34,203 nucleotides of DNA from JADKAC01 sp964492065 (GTDB taxonomy: Bacteria; Bacteroidota; Bacteroidia; Chitinophagales; BACL12): contig CAZBHH010000026.1 in NCBI GenBank assembly GCA_964492065.1, positions 1 to 34,203 on the forward strand, given 5' to 3'. The notes below the pieces were generated by a model, which saw only the letters and a program-made list of their open reading frames with translations, made no database searches and was not told the DNA's origin. Positions 1 to 7,325 of this stretch are shown one piece after another. Within the stretch, counting starts at the first letter, position 1, and each line of letters starts with the position of its first letter. The position numbers and the translations under genes are program-made.

Positions 1-92
1 GAGAGCATTACGACTCTGTCTTTTTTACCTTTTCCTCCTCTGACTCGTATCAGTTGGATGCATTTGTCGTTTTGACATTTTACTACCTTATT

Positions 93-188
93 CAGTATAA
101 AATACTTGGGTGCGCCCAGCCCGATTTGCCTCGCCACTTCCCGCTTTTCGGCGGAGTTGCTGTGCTCCTTTCTTTAGCGCCAGTATAA
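93..188. repeat. 80-bp non-coding element between 8-bp direct repeats
   Basis: The 8-mer CAGTATAA occurs at 93-100 and again at 181-188. The 80 bases between are more GC-rich than their surroundings and hold small hairpins (TGGG/CCCA around 108-119; CCGC/GCGG around 141-154). The layout resembles a short inserted element with an 8-bp target duplication. The start GGGTGCGCCC resembles intergenic repeats I recall from Bacteroidota genomes, but that is memory, not a search. The rest of 1-213 has no gene. Bases 1-26 hold a short AGAG/CTCT hairpin followed by TTTTTT, which may be the end of a terminator from the gene to the left. Confidence 0.4.
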
Positions 189-203
189 GATTGCCTAATT
201 TTG
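172..203 (+). promoter_or_regulatory. Bacteroidota-type promoter for the mqnL-like gene
   Basis: A -7 box TAATTTTG (196-203) matches the TAnnTTTG consensus of the Bacteroidota primary sigma factor. A weak -33 box TTTA (172-175) lies 20 nt upstream. The ATG at 214 is only 10 nt beyond the -7 box, so the leader would be very short. The -33 box falls at the end of the 80-bp element described for 93-188. Confidence 0.5.
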
Positions 204-213
204 ATTTTGAAAT

Positions 214-2121
214 ATGGCTTACAGGAATTTAGGTGAATTTATTCGAAGGCTGGAACAGGAAGGCGAATTAGTGCGCATACGGGAATATGTGAACCCGCAT
301 TTAGAAATAGCCGAAGTGGTTGACAGGGTGTCCAAGCGAAAGGGCCCTGCACTGTTGTTTGAAAATACGGGCTATGCATTTCCGCTGTTGATCAATGCGT
401 TGGGAAGCGAGCGGCGCATGTGCCTTGCGCTGGGTGTGGATACCTTAGATGCTATTGCCGCTGAAATTGAGAATGTGTTTAAGACGATTGCCACGCCAAA
501 GGATTCACTTGCCGATAAGCTGAAGGTATTGCCGCAGTTGGGAAAAATTGCTTCGTGGATGCCCAAGATGCGCAGTGGCAGGGGTGAATGCCAGGCAGTA
601 GTGATGCAGAATCCGGATATTACCCGGCTGCCGGTAATGCAATGCTGGCCGGAAGACGGCGGGCCGTTTATCACCCTGCCTGTGATCCACACTATGGACC
701 CCGAGACAAAAATCCGCAATGTGGGTATGTATCGCATGCAGGTTTTCGGGCCTGCGCTTACGGGTATGCACTGGCATAAGCACAAGGTGTCTGCGGGCCA
801 CTTTAATGCCTACAAACAACTGGGAAAGAAAATGCCCGTGGCAGTTATCCTCGGCGGAGATCCGGTATATACCTATGTTGCCACGGCGCCACTGCCGCCG
901 AATGTGGATGAATACGTGTTGGCGGGGTTCCTGCGCAAGAAGAAAGTCGATCTTGTAAAATGTATTACCCAGGACGTCTATGTGCCGTCGGATGCGGATT
1001 TTGTTATCGAGGGGTATGTAGATCCCGATGAAGCGTTGATTTGGGAAGGTCCCTTCGGAGATCATACCGGCTATTACTCGCTGGCAGACTGGTATCCGAA
1101 GTTTCATATTACCTGTATTACTCACCGCAAAGACCCCGTTTATCCATCCACCATTGTCGGCATTCCGCCGCAGGAAGATGCCTGGATTGGCAAAGCCACC
1201 GAGCGCATTTTTATCGCACCCATCAAAATGACGATGCTACCCGAAATGATGGACATGGATATGCCGGTAGAGGGCGTATTTCACAATCTGACTATCGTGC
1301 AGATTAAAAAGGCATTTGCCGGCCACGGCCAAAAAGTGATGAATGCCATGTGGGGCGCCGGACAGATGATGTTCAATAAAATTCTGATCGTCGCCGACAC
1401 ACATACCACTATCCAAAATTACCGCGAACTGGCACAATCGGTGAGTAAGTACACCGACCCTGCTCGGGATATTTACATCAGCCGCGGCCCTATGGATGTT
1501 TTGGACCACAGTTGTTCCAGTTTTGCATTTGGCGGAAAGATGTGTATTGATGCCACGGTAAAGACCGCTGAGGAGATACAATTTCCGGATGCGGAGATTC
1601 GCATTTCCGAAATACGCATTGATGAAAACCAATTAAAGTCGAAATATCCCGAAATTCATTCGGTACATACCGGCCTGTTGCGGGATAATATTTCTGTCGT
1701 TATAATTTCCATGGCAAAAAACAGGGCGGGACATGTCCGGGAGTTGTCCCGGTGTGTATTTGACGAGCCGGGAATGCAGGATATTAAATTCCTGGTAATT
1801 ACCGATGCGGCGGTAACTGCCGCCGATATAGATGTCGTAACCTGGCATGCGGCAAACAATATTGATCCGGGGCGGGATATCTATTTCTTCGACCGCGGGC
1901 CGAATGGCATAGCGCATGTGGCTGTTGACGGCACCAGGAAGACCCGGCAATACGACGATTTCCACCGCGACTGGCCGAATATTATCTGCATGGATGATGC
2001 GACAATCCGTGCTGTGGATGCGAAATGGAACTCGCTGGGGTTAGGTGCATGTATTCCTTCGCCATCAATAAAATATCGCCCGCAGTATTTACAAGGCGGC
2101 GCTGTCGTTAAAGAAGAATAG
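214..2121 (+). CDS. mqnL: UbiD-family decarboxylase, probable menaquinone decarboxylase MqnL
   Basis: 635 aa. UbiD enzymes decarboxylate aromatic or unsaturated acids with prenylated FMN made by a UbiX partner. The catalytic triad is visible: Arg174 in GMYRMQVF, Glu278 and Asp283 in WEGPFGDHTGYY, with the spacing known from Fdc1 (R173, E277, E282). It is longer than E. coli UbiD (about 500 aa), with an extra C-terminal region; I recall Bacteroidota menaquinone decarboxylases being this long. Because mqnE and mqnA lie in this window, the likely substrate is prenylated 1,4-dihydroxy-6-naphthoate rather than the ubiquinone precursor. No UbiX/MqnM or prenyltransferase gene is in the window. The family is certain; the pathway role is inferred from context. 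Confidence 0.88.
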   Translation: MAYRNLGEFIRRLEQEGELVRIREYVNPHLEIAEVVDRVSKRKGPALLFENTGYAFPLLINALGSERRMCLALGVDTLDAIAAEIENVFKTIATPKDSLADKLKVLPQLGKIASWMPKMRSGRGECQAVVMQNPDITRLPVMQCWPEDGGPFITLPVIHTMDPETKIRNVGMYRMQVFGPALTGMHWHKHKVSAGHFNAYKQLGKKMPVAVILGGDPVYTYVATAPLPPNVDEYVLAGFLRKKKVDLVKCITQDVYVPSDADFVIEGYVDPDEALIWEGPFGDHTGYYSLADWYPKFHITCITHRKDPVYPSTIVGIPPQEDAWIGKATERIFIAPIKMTMLPEMMDMDMPVEGVFHNLTIVQIKKAFAGHGQKVMNAMWGAGQMMFNKILIVADTHTTIQNYRELAQSVSKYTDPARDIYISRGPMDVLDHSCSSFAFGGKMCIDATVKTAEEIQFPDAEIRISEIRIDENQLKSKYPEIHSVHTGLLRDNISVVIISMAKNRAGHVRELSRCVFDEPGMQDIKFLVITDAAVTAADIDVVTWHAANNIDPGRDIYFFDRGPNGIAHVAVDGTRKTRQYDDFHRDWPNIICMDDATIRAVDAKWNSLGLGACIPSPSIKYRPQYLQGGAVVKEE

Positions 2122-2145
2122 CAGTGGCCGCATGTGCCGTACTGC
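2121..2145 (+). terminator. Hairpin at the end of the mqnL-like gene
   Basis: GCAGTGGC (2121-2128) pairs with GCC and ACTGC (2136-2138, 2141-2145) with a two-base bulge and a 7-nt loop, starting on the stop codon. No clear T-run follows, so intrinsic termination is doubtful. Confidence 0.25.
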
Positions 2146-2175
2146 CAATAATTGCACTGTGTTTCCCGATAAAAA

Positions 2176-2207
2176 TTTTTATTACTGCCATTCGGGTTTT
2201 ACATTTG
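2176..2207 (+). promoter_or_regulatory. Promoter for kynA
   Basis: TACATTTG (2200-2207) matches TAnnTTTG, with TTTT (2176-2179) 20 nt upstream as a weak -33 box. The -33 box lies in a 14-bp perfect palindrome, 2169-2182. The leader to the ATG at 2237 would be about 25 nt. Confidence 0.5.
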
Positions 2208-2236
2208 ACCGTATCTAACCATTAAATAACTACATT

Positions 2237-3289
2237 ATGAATCGTCCACCGGTAGAGTACACCGAATACTTGCAATTAGACAAAATACTGAATGCCCAGG
2301 CGCCTGAGAGCGATAAGGAAAATATTCCGGCGCATGACGAGATGTTGTTCATCATTATCCACCAGGCGTATGAGTTGTGGTTTAAACAAATTCACCACGA
2401 ACTGGATTCTGCGTTACACACCATGAACACACAGAAGCTCAACGATAATTCGCCGGAGTTGCAAACCATAGTGCATCGCATGGACAGGGTAGGAGTCATT
2501 TTAAATGTACTCGTACATCAACTGGATATTTTGGAGACGATGACGCCGCTCGACTTTCACGATTTTCGCAATTTACTGCGGCCGGCATCGGGTTTTCAAA
2601 GCTGGCAGTTTAAGATGCTGGAGGCGAAACTCGGTTTAAAATTTGCAAACCGGCACGGCCAGGAGTATTATTTATCGCAACTGAAACCGCAATATGTCGA
2701 AATGATAAAACAGGTGGAACAGCAACCCACACTAATGGAGCTCATCGACGGCTGGTTGTCGAGAATGCCTTTCTTTGAATCGGCGGCGCTTTGGGAAAAT
2801 TACCGGCGGATTACTGACAACACAGGCGGATTGCATCCCTTTTGGTCCGACTTGCTGACGATCTACGAATCAGGACTGGTGGAAGGCGAAAAGCAAAATA
2901 TCGATGCATTTAAGCGCATCTTCTTCTCGGATGCGCAAAGCGAATACACCACCTTGTCATCCAGGGCAATGCGTTCGGCGTTATTTATTTCGCTGTACCG
3001 TGGTTATCCCATCCTGCACATGCCATTCAATTTTATGCAGGCGCTGTTGAATATCGACGAGCAAATGGCAACATGGCGTTTCCGGCATATCAATATGGTG
3101 CACCGCATGATCGGCAACCGCGTGGGAACGGGCGGCAGTTCCGGAAAGGATTACCTGCAGGGCGCATTAAACAAGCATTATATTTTTAAGGACTTTGCCC
3201 TGTTATCCAGTTTTCTCATCGAACGGCACAAACTGCCGCAGTTGAGTCCGGAGCTGGAACAACGGCTCGGTTTTTACCACAACAGTTAA
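2237..3289 (+). CDS. kynA: Tryptophan 2,3-dioxygenase
   Basis: 350 aa. This heme enzyme opens the indole ring of L-tryptophan to N-formylkynurenine, the first step of the kynurenine route. Typical TDO blocks are present: YTEYLQLDKIL near the start, HDEMLFIIIHQAYELWFKQ with the distal His at about 42, the LRPASGFQS block, RFRH with the likely heme-ligand His284, and GTGGSSG, the substrate-loop motif. It is longer than the roughly 300-aa proteobacterial enzymes. No other kynurenine gene (formamidase, kynureninase) is nearby, so its use for NAD synthesis or for catabolism cannot be told here. It has its own promoter and converges on the PorE-like gene, with the two stop codons sharing the bases TTAA. 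Confidence 0.95.
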   Translation: MNRPPVEYTEYLQLDKILNAQAPESDKENIPAHDEMLFIIIHQAYELWFKQIHHELDSALHTMNTQKLNDNSPELQTIVHRMDRVGVILNVLVHQLDILETMTPLDFHDFRNLLRPASGFQSWQFKMLEAKLGLKFANRHGQEYYLSQLKPQYVEMIKQVEQQPTLMELIDGWLSRMPFFESAALWENYRRITDNTGGLHPFWSDLLTIYESGLVEGEKQNIDAFKRIFFSDAQSEYTTLSSRAMRSALFISLYRGYPILHMPFNFMQALLNIDEQMATWRFRHINMVHRMIGNRVGTGGSSGKDYLQGALNKHYIFKDFALLSSFLIERHKLPQLSPELEQRLGFYHNS

Positions 3290-5457
3290 TCTTGTTTCTC
3301 CCGGTCGTCACGAATGGTATCGTTGTCGGGCGCCGGATCTACATCAATTGTATCCGGTGTTTCGGAATCCAGGTTAAATGTATCGCTGACGATATTAAAC
3401 GTGGTGCGCCGGTTCAACTGGTGCAGGAATTCAAAATTGTCCTTATTGGATTTGTACCCGTTGATAAAACTCTCGGTGAGCACAGTATTTTTCGGTACAA
3501 CGCTTCCATCCGGCAGCGTTGCGGGAGCATTTAACTTGTCGGGATTACTCTCGCCAAAACCCTTTGCAAACAGCCGCTCTGGAACGATGCCCTTGGCAAT
3601 CAGGTAAACGATAACACTGTTTGCCCGGCCCTGGGATAGTTTTTGGTTGTATTTCTCCGAACCCCTGGAGTCGGTATGCGAATTAATTTGAATCGTGAGA
3701 TTCGGATTTTCCTTCAGCATGGCCACCAGCTTATCTAATTCGGGGAAGGATTCCGCACGCAGTGTGGTGTCGTTATAATCGTAATAAATATTGTTCAGCT
3801 TTATCTGCGCCTCTTTACTTGCGGGTATTTTATCCAGTACAAGTGCTGTGTAGATCGTCAGCGTATCACCGGGCTGTGCGGAGTAATCTCCAATGCGTAT
3901 TTGTGTGGAGTTTGTAAAATACCCCTCTTTAGCCCCGCTGAATTTATAGATCCTGGAAGAATCCACAATGACGTTAAATGCGGAATCCGCAGGCAGGATG
4001 AATTTGGCCAGCAATGTATTTAGTTCGGGATAGGCGAGGGTGGCTATCGCATCGGGCAGGGTAATCGTATCGATGACCGGCGAAGTGACATCGCTGCTGT
4101 CCGCATACACCTTTTGATAGATCCTGCCATTTAAGACGAAAACGGGCGGGCGTAATTTCTTCGGTTTTTTCACAAAGCTGTATAAATCATCTCCTCCGGC
4201 GCCTCCTTTCCTGGATGAAGAAAAATACCCGGCCATTAACGTATCTGCCGAGGCATCTGAAGTTTGAGTTACTATCATGATTCCGAAGTCGTCGGCGCCG
4301 GAATTCAGCGGGTATTTCAAATTGGTGATATTGCTGAACTTTCCCTTGATGACTTCGGCAGAAAAAATATCCAGCCCGCCCATACCGGGGTGTCCATCGC
4401 TGGAAAAATAAAAGTTGCCCTCCAAATCAAAGGCGGGAAATACTTCATTGCCTGTGGTATTAATCGAACTGCCGGCATTGACGGGTGTATCCCAGCCTTC
4501 GAACGAGCGCTTGCTGAAATAAATGTCACTGCCTCCGAATCCGCCCGGACCCATTGCCGCAAAGTACAGCGTTTGGCCGTCGGGCGACAGGCAGGCGGTG
4601 CCGATGTTCAGCGAATCTTCAAAAAACGGGAGGACTTCGGGTTCGCTCCACCCGCCTTCGGGAAGCAATTTGCTGTGGTATAAGTTGCAATAGTCATCTA
4701 TCTTCCTGTCGTCGGAACCACAGCGGGTGAAGAACATTTCGGTATAATCAGCCGAAAAAACCAAAGACCCGTCGTTAAAGGCGGTGTTTACGTTCCCGGT
4801 GTATAATTGCGGGGAATTAAAATTTCCATACCCCGAAAATAGAGCTTCATAAACATCGTAAAATTTGTCGCCGGTCCATTTATCGTGCAGTTCTCCTGTC
4901 GCATCGTCGCGGGAAGATGTAAACACAATGGAATGGACGCTTGCCGGCGCCGGGCCGAAATCGGCATCGGGCGAGTTTAAAACTTGCAGATTGGCGACGA
5001 ATAGTTCTTTATCGTAGGGGTCGGCATCAGCTTTAATCCAGTTCAATGCATTTTCGCAGGACGCAATTTCAATAGTCATCTCGGGTCGCCGGTAGGGTTC
5101 TGCATCCAGGTACAACTTAAATTGCTTAATGGCTTCGTTGTACTTTTCCTGGGCTTTCAGCATTTTGGCATAGGCCAGGATAGCGTCCGATCCGTATTCC
5201 CAATCTATTGCAGTCTGGTACCATTTGGCAGCGGCTTCCACCTGGTTATTGTACTGGTAGCATTGACCGATCTGGTATGCCAGTTGCGCTTTGGTGGTTC
5301 CGAGTTCATCTTTATAAAATTCCTTTTCCAGCAATTCGGCCGCCAGCGAGTATTTCTTGAGACGGTAAGCCGTTTGCCCGTCGGTAATATTCTCGGTGTA
5401 TTTACAACCCCCAACCAGCAATGCAATGCAACAGAAAATGGTAAATATTTTATTCAT
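3286..5457 (-). CDS. TPR / beta-propeller / OmpA-domain lipoprotein, PorE-like
   Basis: 723 aa from the ATG at 5457, chosen because it gives a clean lipoprotein signal (MNKIFTIFCCIALLVGGC, Cys18); an upstream in-frame extension reads as non-coding. Order of parts: TPR-like helices (about 25-150), PD40/WD40-like propeller repeats (about 165-430, with blocks such as FSSDGHPGMGGLDIF and FAAMGPGGFGGSDIYFSKR), a beta-rich linker domain (about 435-540) that could be a carboxypeptidase-regulatory-like fold, and a C-terminal OmpA peptidoglycan-binding domain (about 550-690, with SHTDSRGSEKYNQKLSQGRA). This is the order reported for PorE (PG1058), which ties the type IX secretion machine to peptidoglycan. 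Bacteroidota also encode several look-alikes, so the PorE assignment is tentative while the architecture is firm. Confidence 0.85.
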   Translation of the reverse strand: MNKIFTIFCCIALLVGGCKYTENITDGQTAYRLKKYSLAAELLEKEFYKDELGTTKAQLAYQIGQCYQYNNQVEAAAKWYQTAIDWEYGSDAILAYAKMLKAQEKYNEAIKQFKLYLDAEPYRRPEMTIEIASCENALNWIKADADPYDKELFVANLQVLNSPDADFGPAPASVHSIVFTSSRDDATGELHDKWTGDKFYDVYEALFSGYGNFNSPQLYTGNVNTAFNDGSLVFSADYTEMFFTRCGSDDRKIDDYCNLYHSKLLPEGGWSEPEVLPFFEDSLNIGTACLSPDGQTLYFAAMGPGGFGGSDIYFSKRSFEGWDTPVNAGSSINTTGNEVFPAFDLEGNFYFSSDGHPGMGGLDIFSAEVIKGKFSNITNLKYPLNSGADDFGIMIVTQTSDASADTLMAGYFSSSRKGGAGGDDLYSFVKKPKKLRPPVFVLNGRIYQKVYADSSDVTSPVIDTITLPDAIATLAYPELNTLLAKFILPADSAFNVIVDSSRIYKFSGAKEGYFTNSTQIRIGDYSAQPGDTLTIYTALVLDKIPASKEAQIKLNNIYYDYNDTTLRAESFPELDKLVAMLKENPNLTIQINSHTDSRGSEKYNQKLSQGRANSVIVYLIAKGIVPERLFAKGFGESNPDKLNAPATLPDGSVVPKNTVLTESFINGYKSNKDNFEFLHQLNRRTTFNIVSDTFNLDSETPDTIDVDPAPDNDTIRDDREKQD

Positions 5458-5525
5458 AATGCGATGCGAATTTACTAAACGGGCGCTGGTGTTCTTTGTT
5501 TTAGCAGAATTTCCCCGGTTTGGGT

Positions 5526-5558
5526 AAAAATAAAAAAGGCCGCACGAATTATGCGGCC
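5526..5558 (-). terminator. Rho-independent terminator of the 5582-6010 gene
   Basis: A perfect 7-bp stem, GGCCGCA (5538-5544) with TGCGGCC (5552-5558), and a 7-nt loop. Read on the minus strand it is followed by TTTTTTATTTTT. It lies 23 nt past the stop of the small membrane protein gene and separates it from the PorE-like gene. Confidence 0.85.
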
Positions 5559-5581
5559 GTATTATCATTTAATGCAGTGGC

Positions 5582-6010
5582 TCATTTGGGAATAACGGCA
5601 ATATTTTTCGGGTTGCGTGGGTCGAGGCGCACTTTCAGAGTCCGACCTTCTTTGAATAATGACAAATCGGATTTGGAAACATTTTGTTTTATTTCCACTT
5701 CATAGGGAATGCGTTCGGGGGGAAATATCTCCAGTTTTAAACCGATGCGTGGATTTTGTTCCACAGTGCGGCCGGTTTCCCATACCTTGAGTATCACGGC
5801 TGTTGCCGGTTCGCCTTCGTGAATCAGGTTGAGTGCAATTAATGCCGGGCGAAAGAAAATCCGGTAGCCGATATACGCCACAACGGCGAACAATACAAAG
5901 GCCGCTATACCGTAAGTCCATTCAAAAATTGCAATGGCGCCGGCAACCACAAAGGCAATTCCTGTAAAAATCCAGATGACATAATTGGGGAGTGCAAATT
6001 GTTTAACCAT
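5582..6010 (-). CDS. Small two-helix membrane protein, DUF3592-like
   Basis: 142 aa. Two hydrophobic segments fill residues about 10-27 and 32-50. They are followed by a soluble, beta-rich tail of about 90 residues with YEVEIKQNVSKSDLSLFKEGRTLKVRLDPRNPKNIAV, a pattern seen in DUF3592-type and other OB/SH3-like membrane-anchored domains (GRTLKVRLDP..P). I do not recognise a specific function. It stands alone, with a strong terminator after it and a gap of 326 bp before it that contains a 10-bp inverted repeat. No enzyme motif is visible. The gene call is well supported by its length, sensible composition and the terminator placed just after its stop. Confidence 0.75.
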   Translation of the reverse strand: MVKQFALPNYVIWIFTGIAFVVAGAIAIFEWTYGIAAFVLFAVVAYIGYRIFFRPALIALNLIHEGEPATAVILKVWETGRTVEQNPRIGLKLEIFPPERIPYEVEIKQNVSKSDLSLFKEGRTLKVRLDPRNPKNIAVIPK

Positions 6011-6079
6011 GGCAAATCAGTTTATTGAGAGTACTTTTTATACGTTAGTAATCGCTGATTTGTTCAAAGTCAATGCCAA

Positions 6080-6110
6080 ATTTTGTAAAGTACTTAGCAA
6101 TTTACAAAAT
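6080..6110. promoter_or_regulatory. Perfect 10-bp inverted repeat, possible operator
   Basis: ATTTTGTAAA (6080-6089) and TTTACAAAAT (6101-6110) are exact reverse complements separated by 11 nt. The site lies 70-100 nt before the start of the 5582-6010 gene. Its symmetry fits a dimeric repressor site, but no adjacent regulator gene points to one. Confidence 0.35.
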
Positions 6111-6293
6111 AAACAGCATCTGTTGAAAGGTTCACTTGTATAAGTTGTATTTTTTTGAAACGGCGTTGCATGGTGACGCCGGCTTAAAAAAAAATACCGG
6201 CGACAAGGCAGATACACCTGGAACAAGTTGCATTTTTCAAGATGCCGAAGCCCTGATTGTTGTCTTGGTTTCATGTTCCGGGCAAACAGTTAG

Positions 6294-6332
6294 TCTCCCG
6301 GTACCGAACGTTCATTGCCCGGAGCCGGGAGA
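6294..6332 (-). terminator. Hairpin just after the first universal stress protein gene
   Basis: TCTCCCGG (6294-6301) pairs with CCGGGAGA (6325-6332), an 8-bp GC-rich stem beginning 4 nt past the stop. The loop is long (23 nt) and no strong T-run follows on the minus strand, so it may be a weak terminator or an mRNA-stabilising structure. Confidence 0.35.
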
Positions 6333-6336
6333 TTTT

Positions 6337-7209
6337 CTACACTTCGTGAAAAACGAGTAAGGGCACCCGGGTTGCATTCAGCAGTGTAACCGTATTGCTT
6401 TTTGTAAACAGGTTGCGCCACATATTCATTTTCCGTGCGGTGCAGGCAATCATATCGATAGAGTGGTCATCCACAAATTTCTCAATGCCTTTCTTCAGTG
6501 TCTCGCTGTTTACGATTTCGAAGTCCAGGTGCGCATCGCGGTAGTCATTGGCCACCTGGTCGGCTAATTGCATCATATTTTTTTGATCGGTCTCAATATC
6601 GTCATCCAGGTTGAAATGGGTAATGAAGTATTTGCAGCCGGCTTCCTGAAGCAGTCGCAGCATCTTTCCTATGGCATAGGCGTCGTAGTCATTAAAATTC
6701 GTGCCGTACAGGATGTTTGAAATTTTATGGTATTTGTAATGTAATGGCAAGGCCAAAACGGGCACCTGTGCATATTTTATTATATTTTGAGTAACCGAAC
6801 CAAACATTGCCCTTTCAATTTTGGAATAGCCCCGTGTTCCTACGAGAAGCAGGTGAGGGCGCCATTCATGGGCTTCTTTGAGGATCTCATCGGGGGCGAA
6901 ACCCCGGCGTATGGAACTGCTGAGAATAAAGTCGGATGCTTTCCTGTCGGCGGTGGCCTGTTTTACCTGTTCCAGCAGTTGTTGCATATGGGCACGGGTT
7001 TCTGTTTCCAACTTGTGAATCAGTTCCTCAGTGTAGGCGGTCACCTCGTTGGTGATGGGGGCGGGGCTGATATCCCGCTCGACAAAGGGGTCGTCAAAAA
7101 CGTGAATCAACCGGATTTCACTCGCAAGATTTCTCGTAAAATCCAATGCAAATTGCACCTGCGTCCAGGAATAATCGCTAAAATCTACCGGTATCAGAAT
7201 TTGTTTCAT
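6337..7209 (-). CDS. Universal stress protein with two Usp domains
   Basis: 290 aa from the ATG at 7209. This start is preferred because MKQILIPVDFSDYS is the usual Usp beginning; ATGs at 7230 and further upstream only add low-quality residues. Domain 1 (about 1-145) keeps the ATP-binding pattern G-2x-G-9x-G-S in GTRGYSKIERAMFGS. Domain 2 (about 150-290) has the fold but a degenerate motif (CTARKMNMWRNLF), so only the first half is likely to bind nucleotide. Usp proteins are cytoplasmic and act in stress or energy signalling; no specific partner can be named. It is divergent from the MerR gene with a 116-bp shared control region. Confidence 0.88.
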   Translation of the reverse strand: MKQILIPVDFSDYSWTQVQFALDFTRNLASEIRLIHVFDDPFVERDISPAPITNEVTAYTEELIHKLETETRAHMQQLLEQVKQATADRKASDFILSSSIRRGFAPDEILKEAHEWRPHLLLVGTRGYSKIERAMFGSVTQNIIKYAQVPVLALPLHYKYHKISNILYGTNFNDYDAYAIGKMLRLLQEAGCKYFITHFNLDDDIETDQKNMMQLADQVANDYRDAHLDFEIVNSETLKKGIEKFVDDHSIDMIACTARKMNMWRNLFTKSNTVTLLNATRVPLLVFHEV

Positions 7210-7325
7210 AGCATTGTATTTAAATAACATGTTAAAAATAGAAAATGTTGTCTCATTCACAACAGTCAACCTTTTGCGGCTATGTATGTTTATCCCAATA
7301 AGTACTTTTATATCTATTTTGTTTG

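Larger units (their letters stand above)
6011..6336. other. Intergenic region with inverted repeats, no gene seen
   Basis: This 326-bp gap separates the small membrane protein from the universal stress protein, both on the minus strand. It holds the 10-bp inverted repeat at 6080-6110, a run of nine A near 6186 between GCCGG and CCGGC arms, and the hairpin at 6294-6332. Open frames here (6038-6274 minus, 6136-6360 plus) have no recognisable family and random-looking composition. Confidence 0.6.

Noticed and set aside
505..1125. 206-codon open frame antisense to the UbiD-family gene
   Set aside because: Antisense shadow of a certain gene; composition rich in His and Arg with no domain.
5458..5568. 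N-terminal extension of the PorE-like gene
   Set aside because: The internal ATG at 5457 yields a clean lipoprotein signal; the extension would bury it.
6038..6360. Small open frames on both strands in the gap before the first universal stress protein
   Set aside because: No family, no promoter or plausible start context, and they overlap each other and the inverted repeats.
7235..7320. AAAATAGA and TCTATTTT arms in the stress protein/MerR divergent gap
   Set aside because: Only 8 AT-rich bases, 70 nt apart; too weak to claim as a MerR operator.
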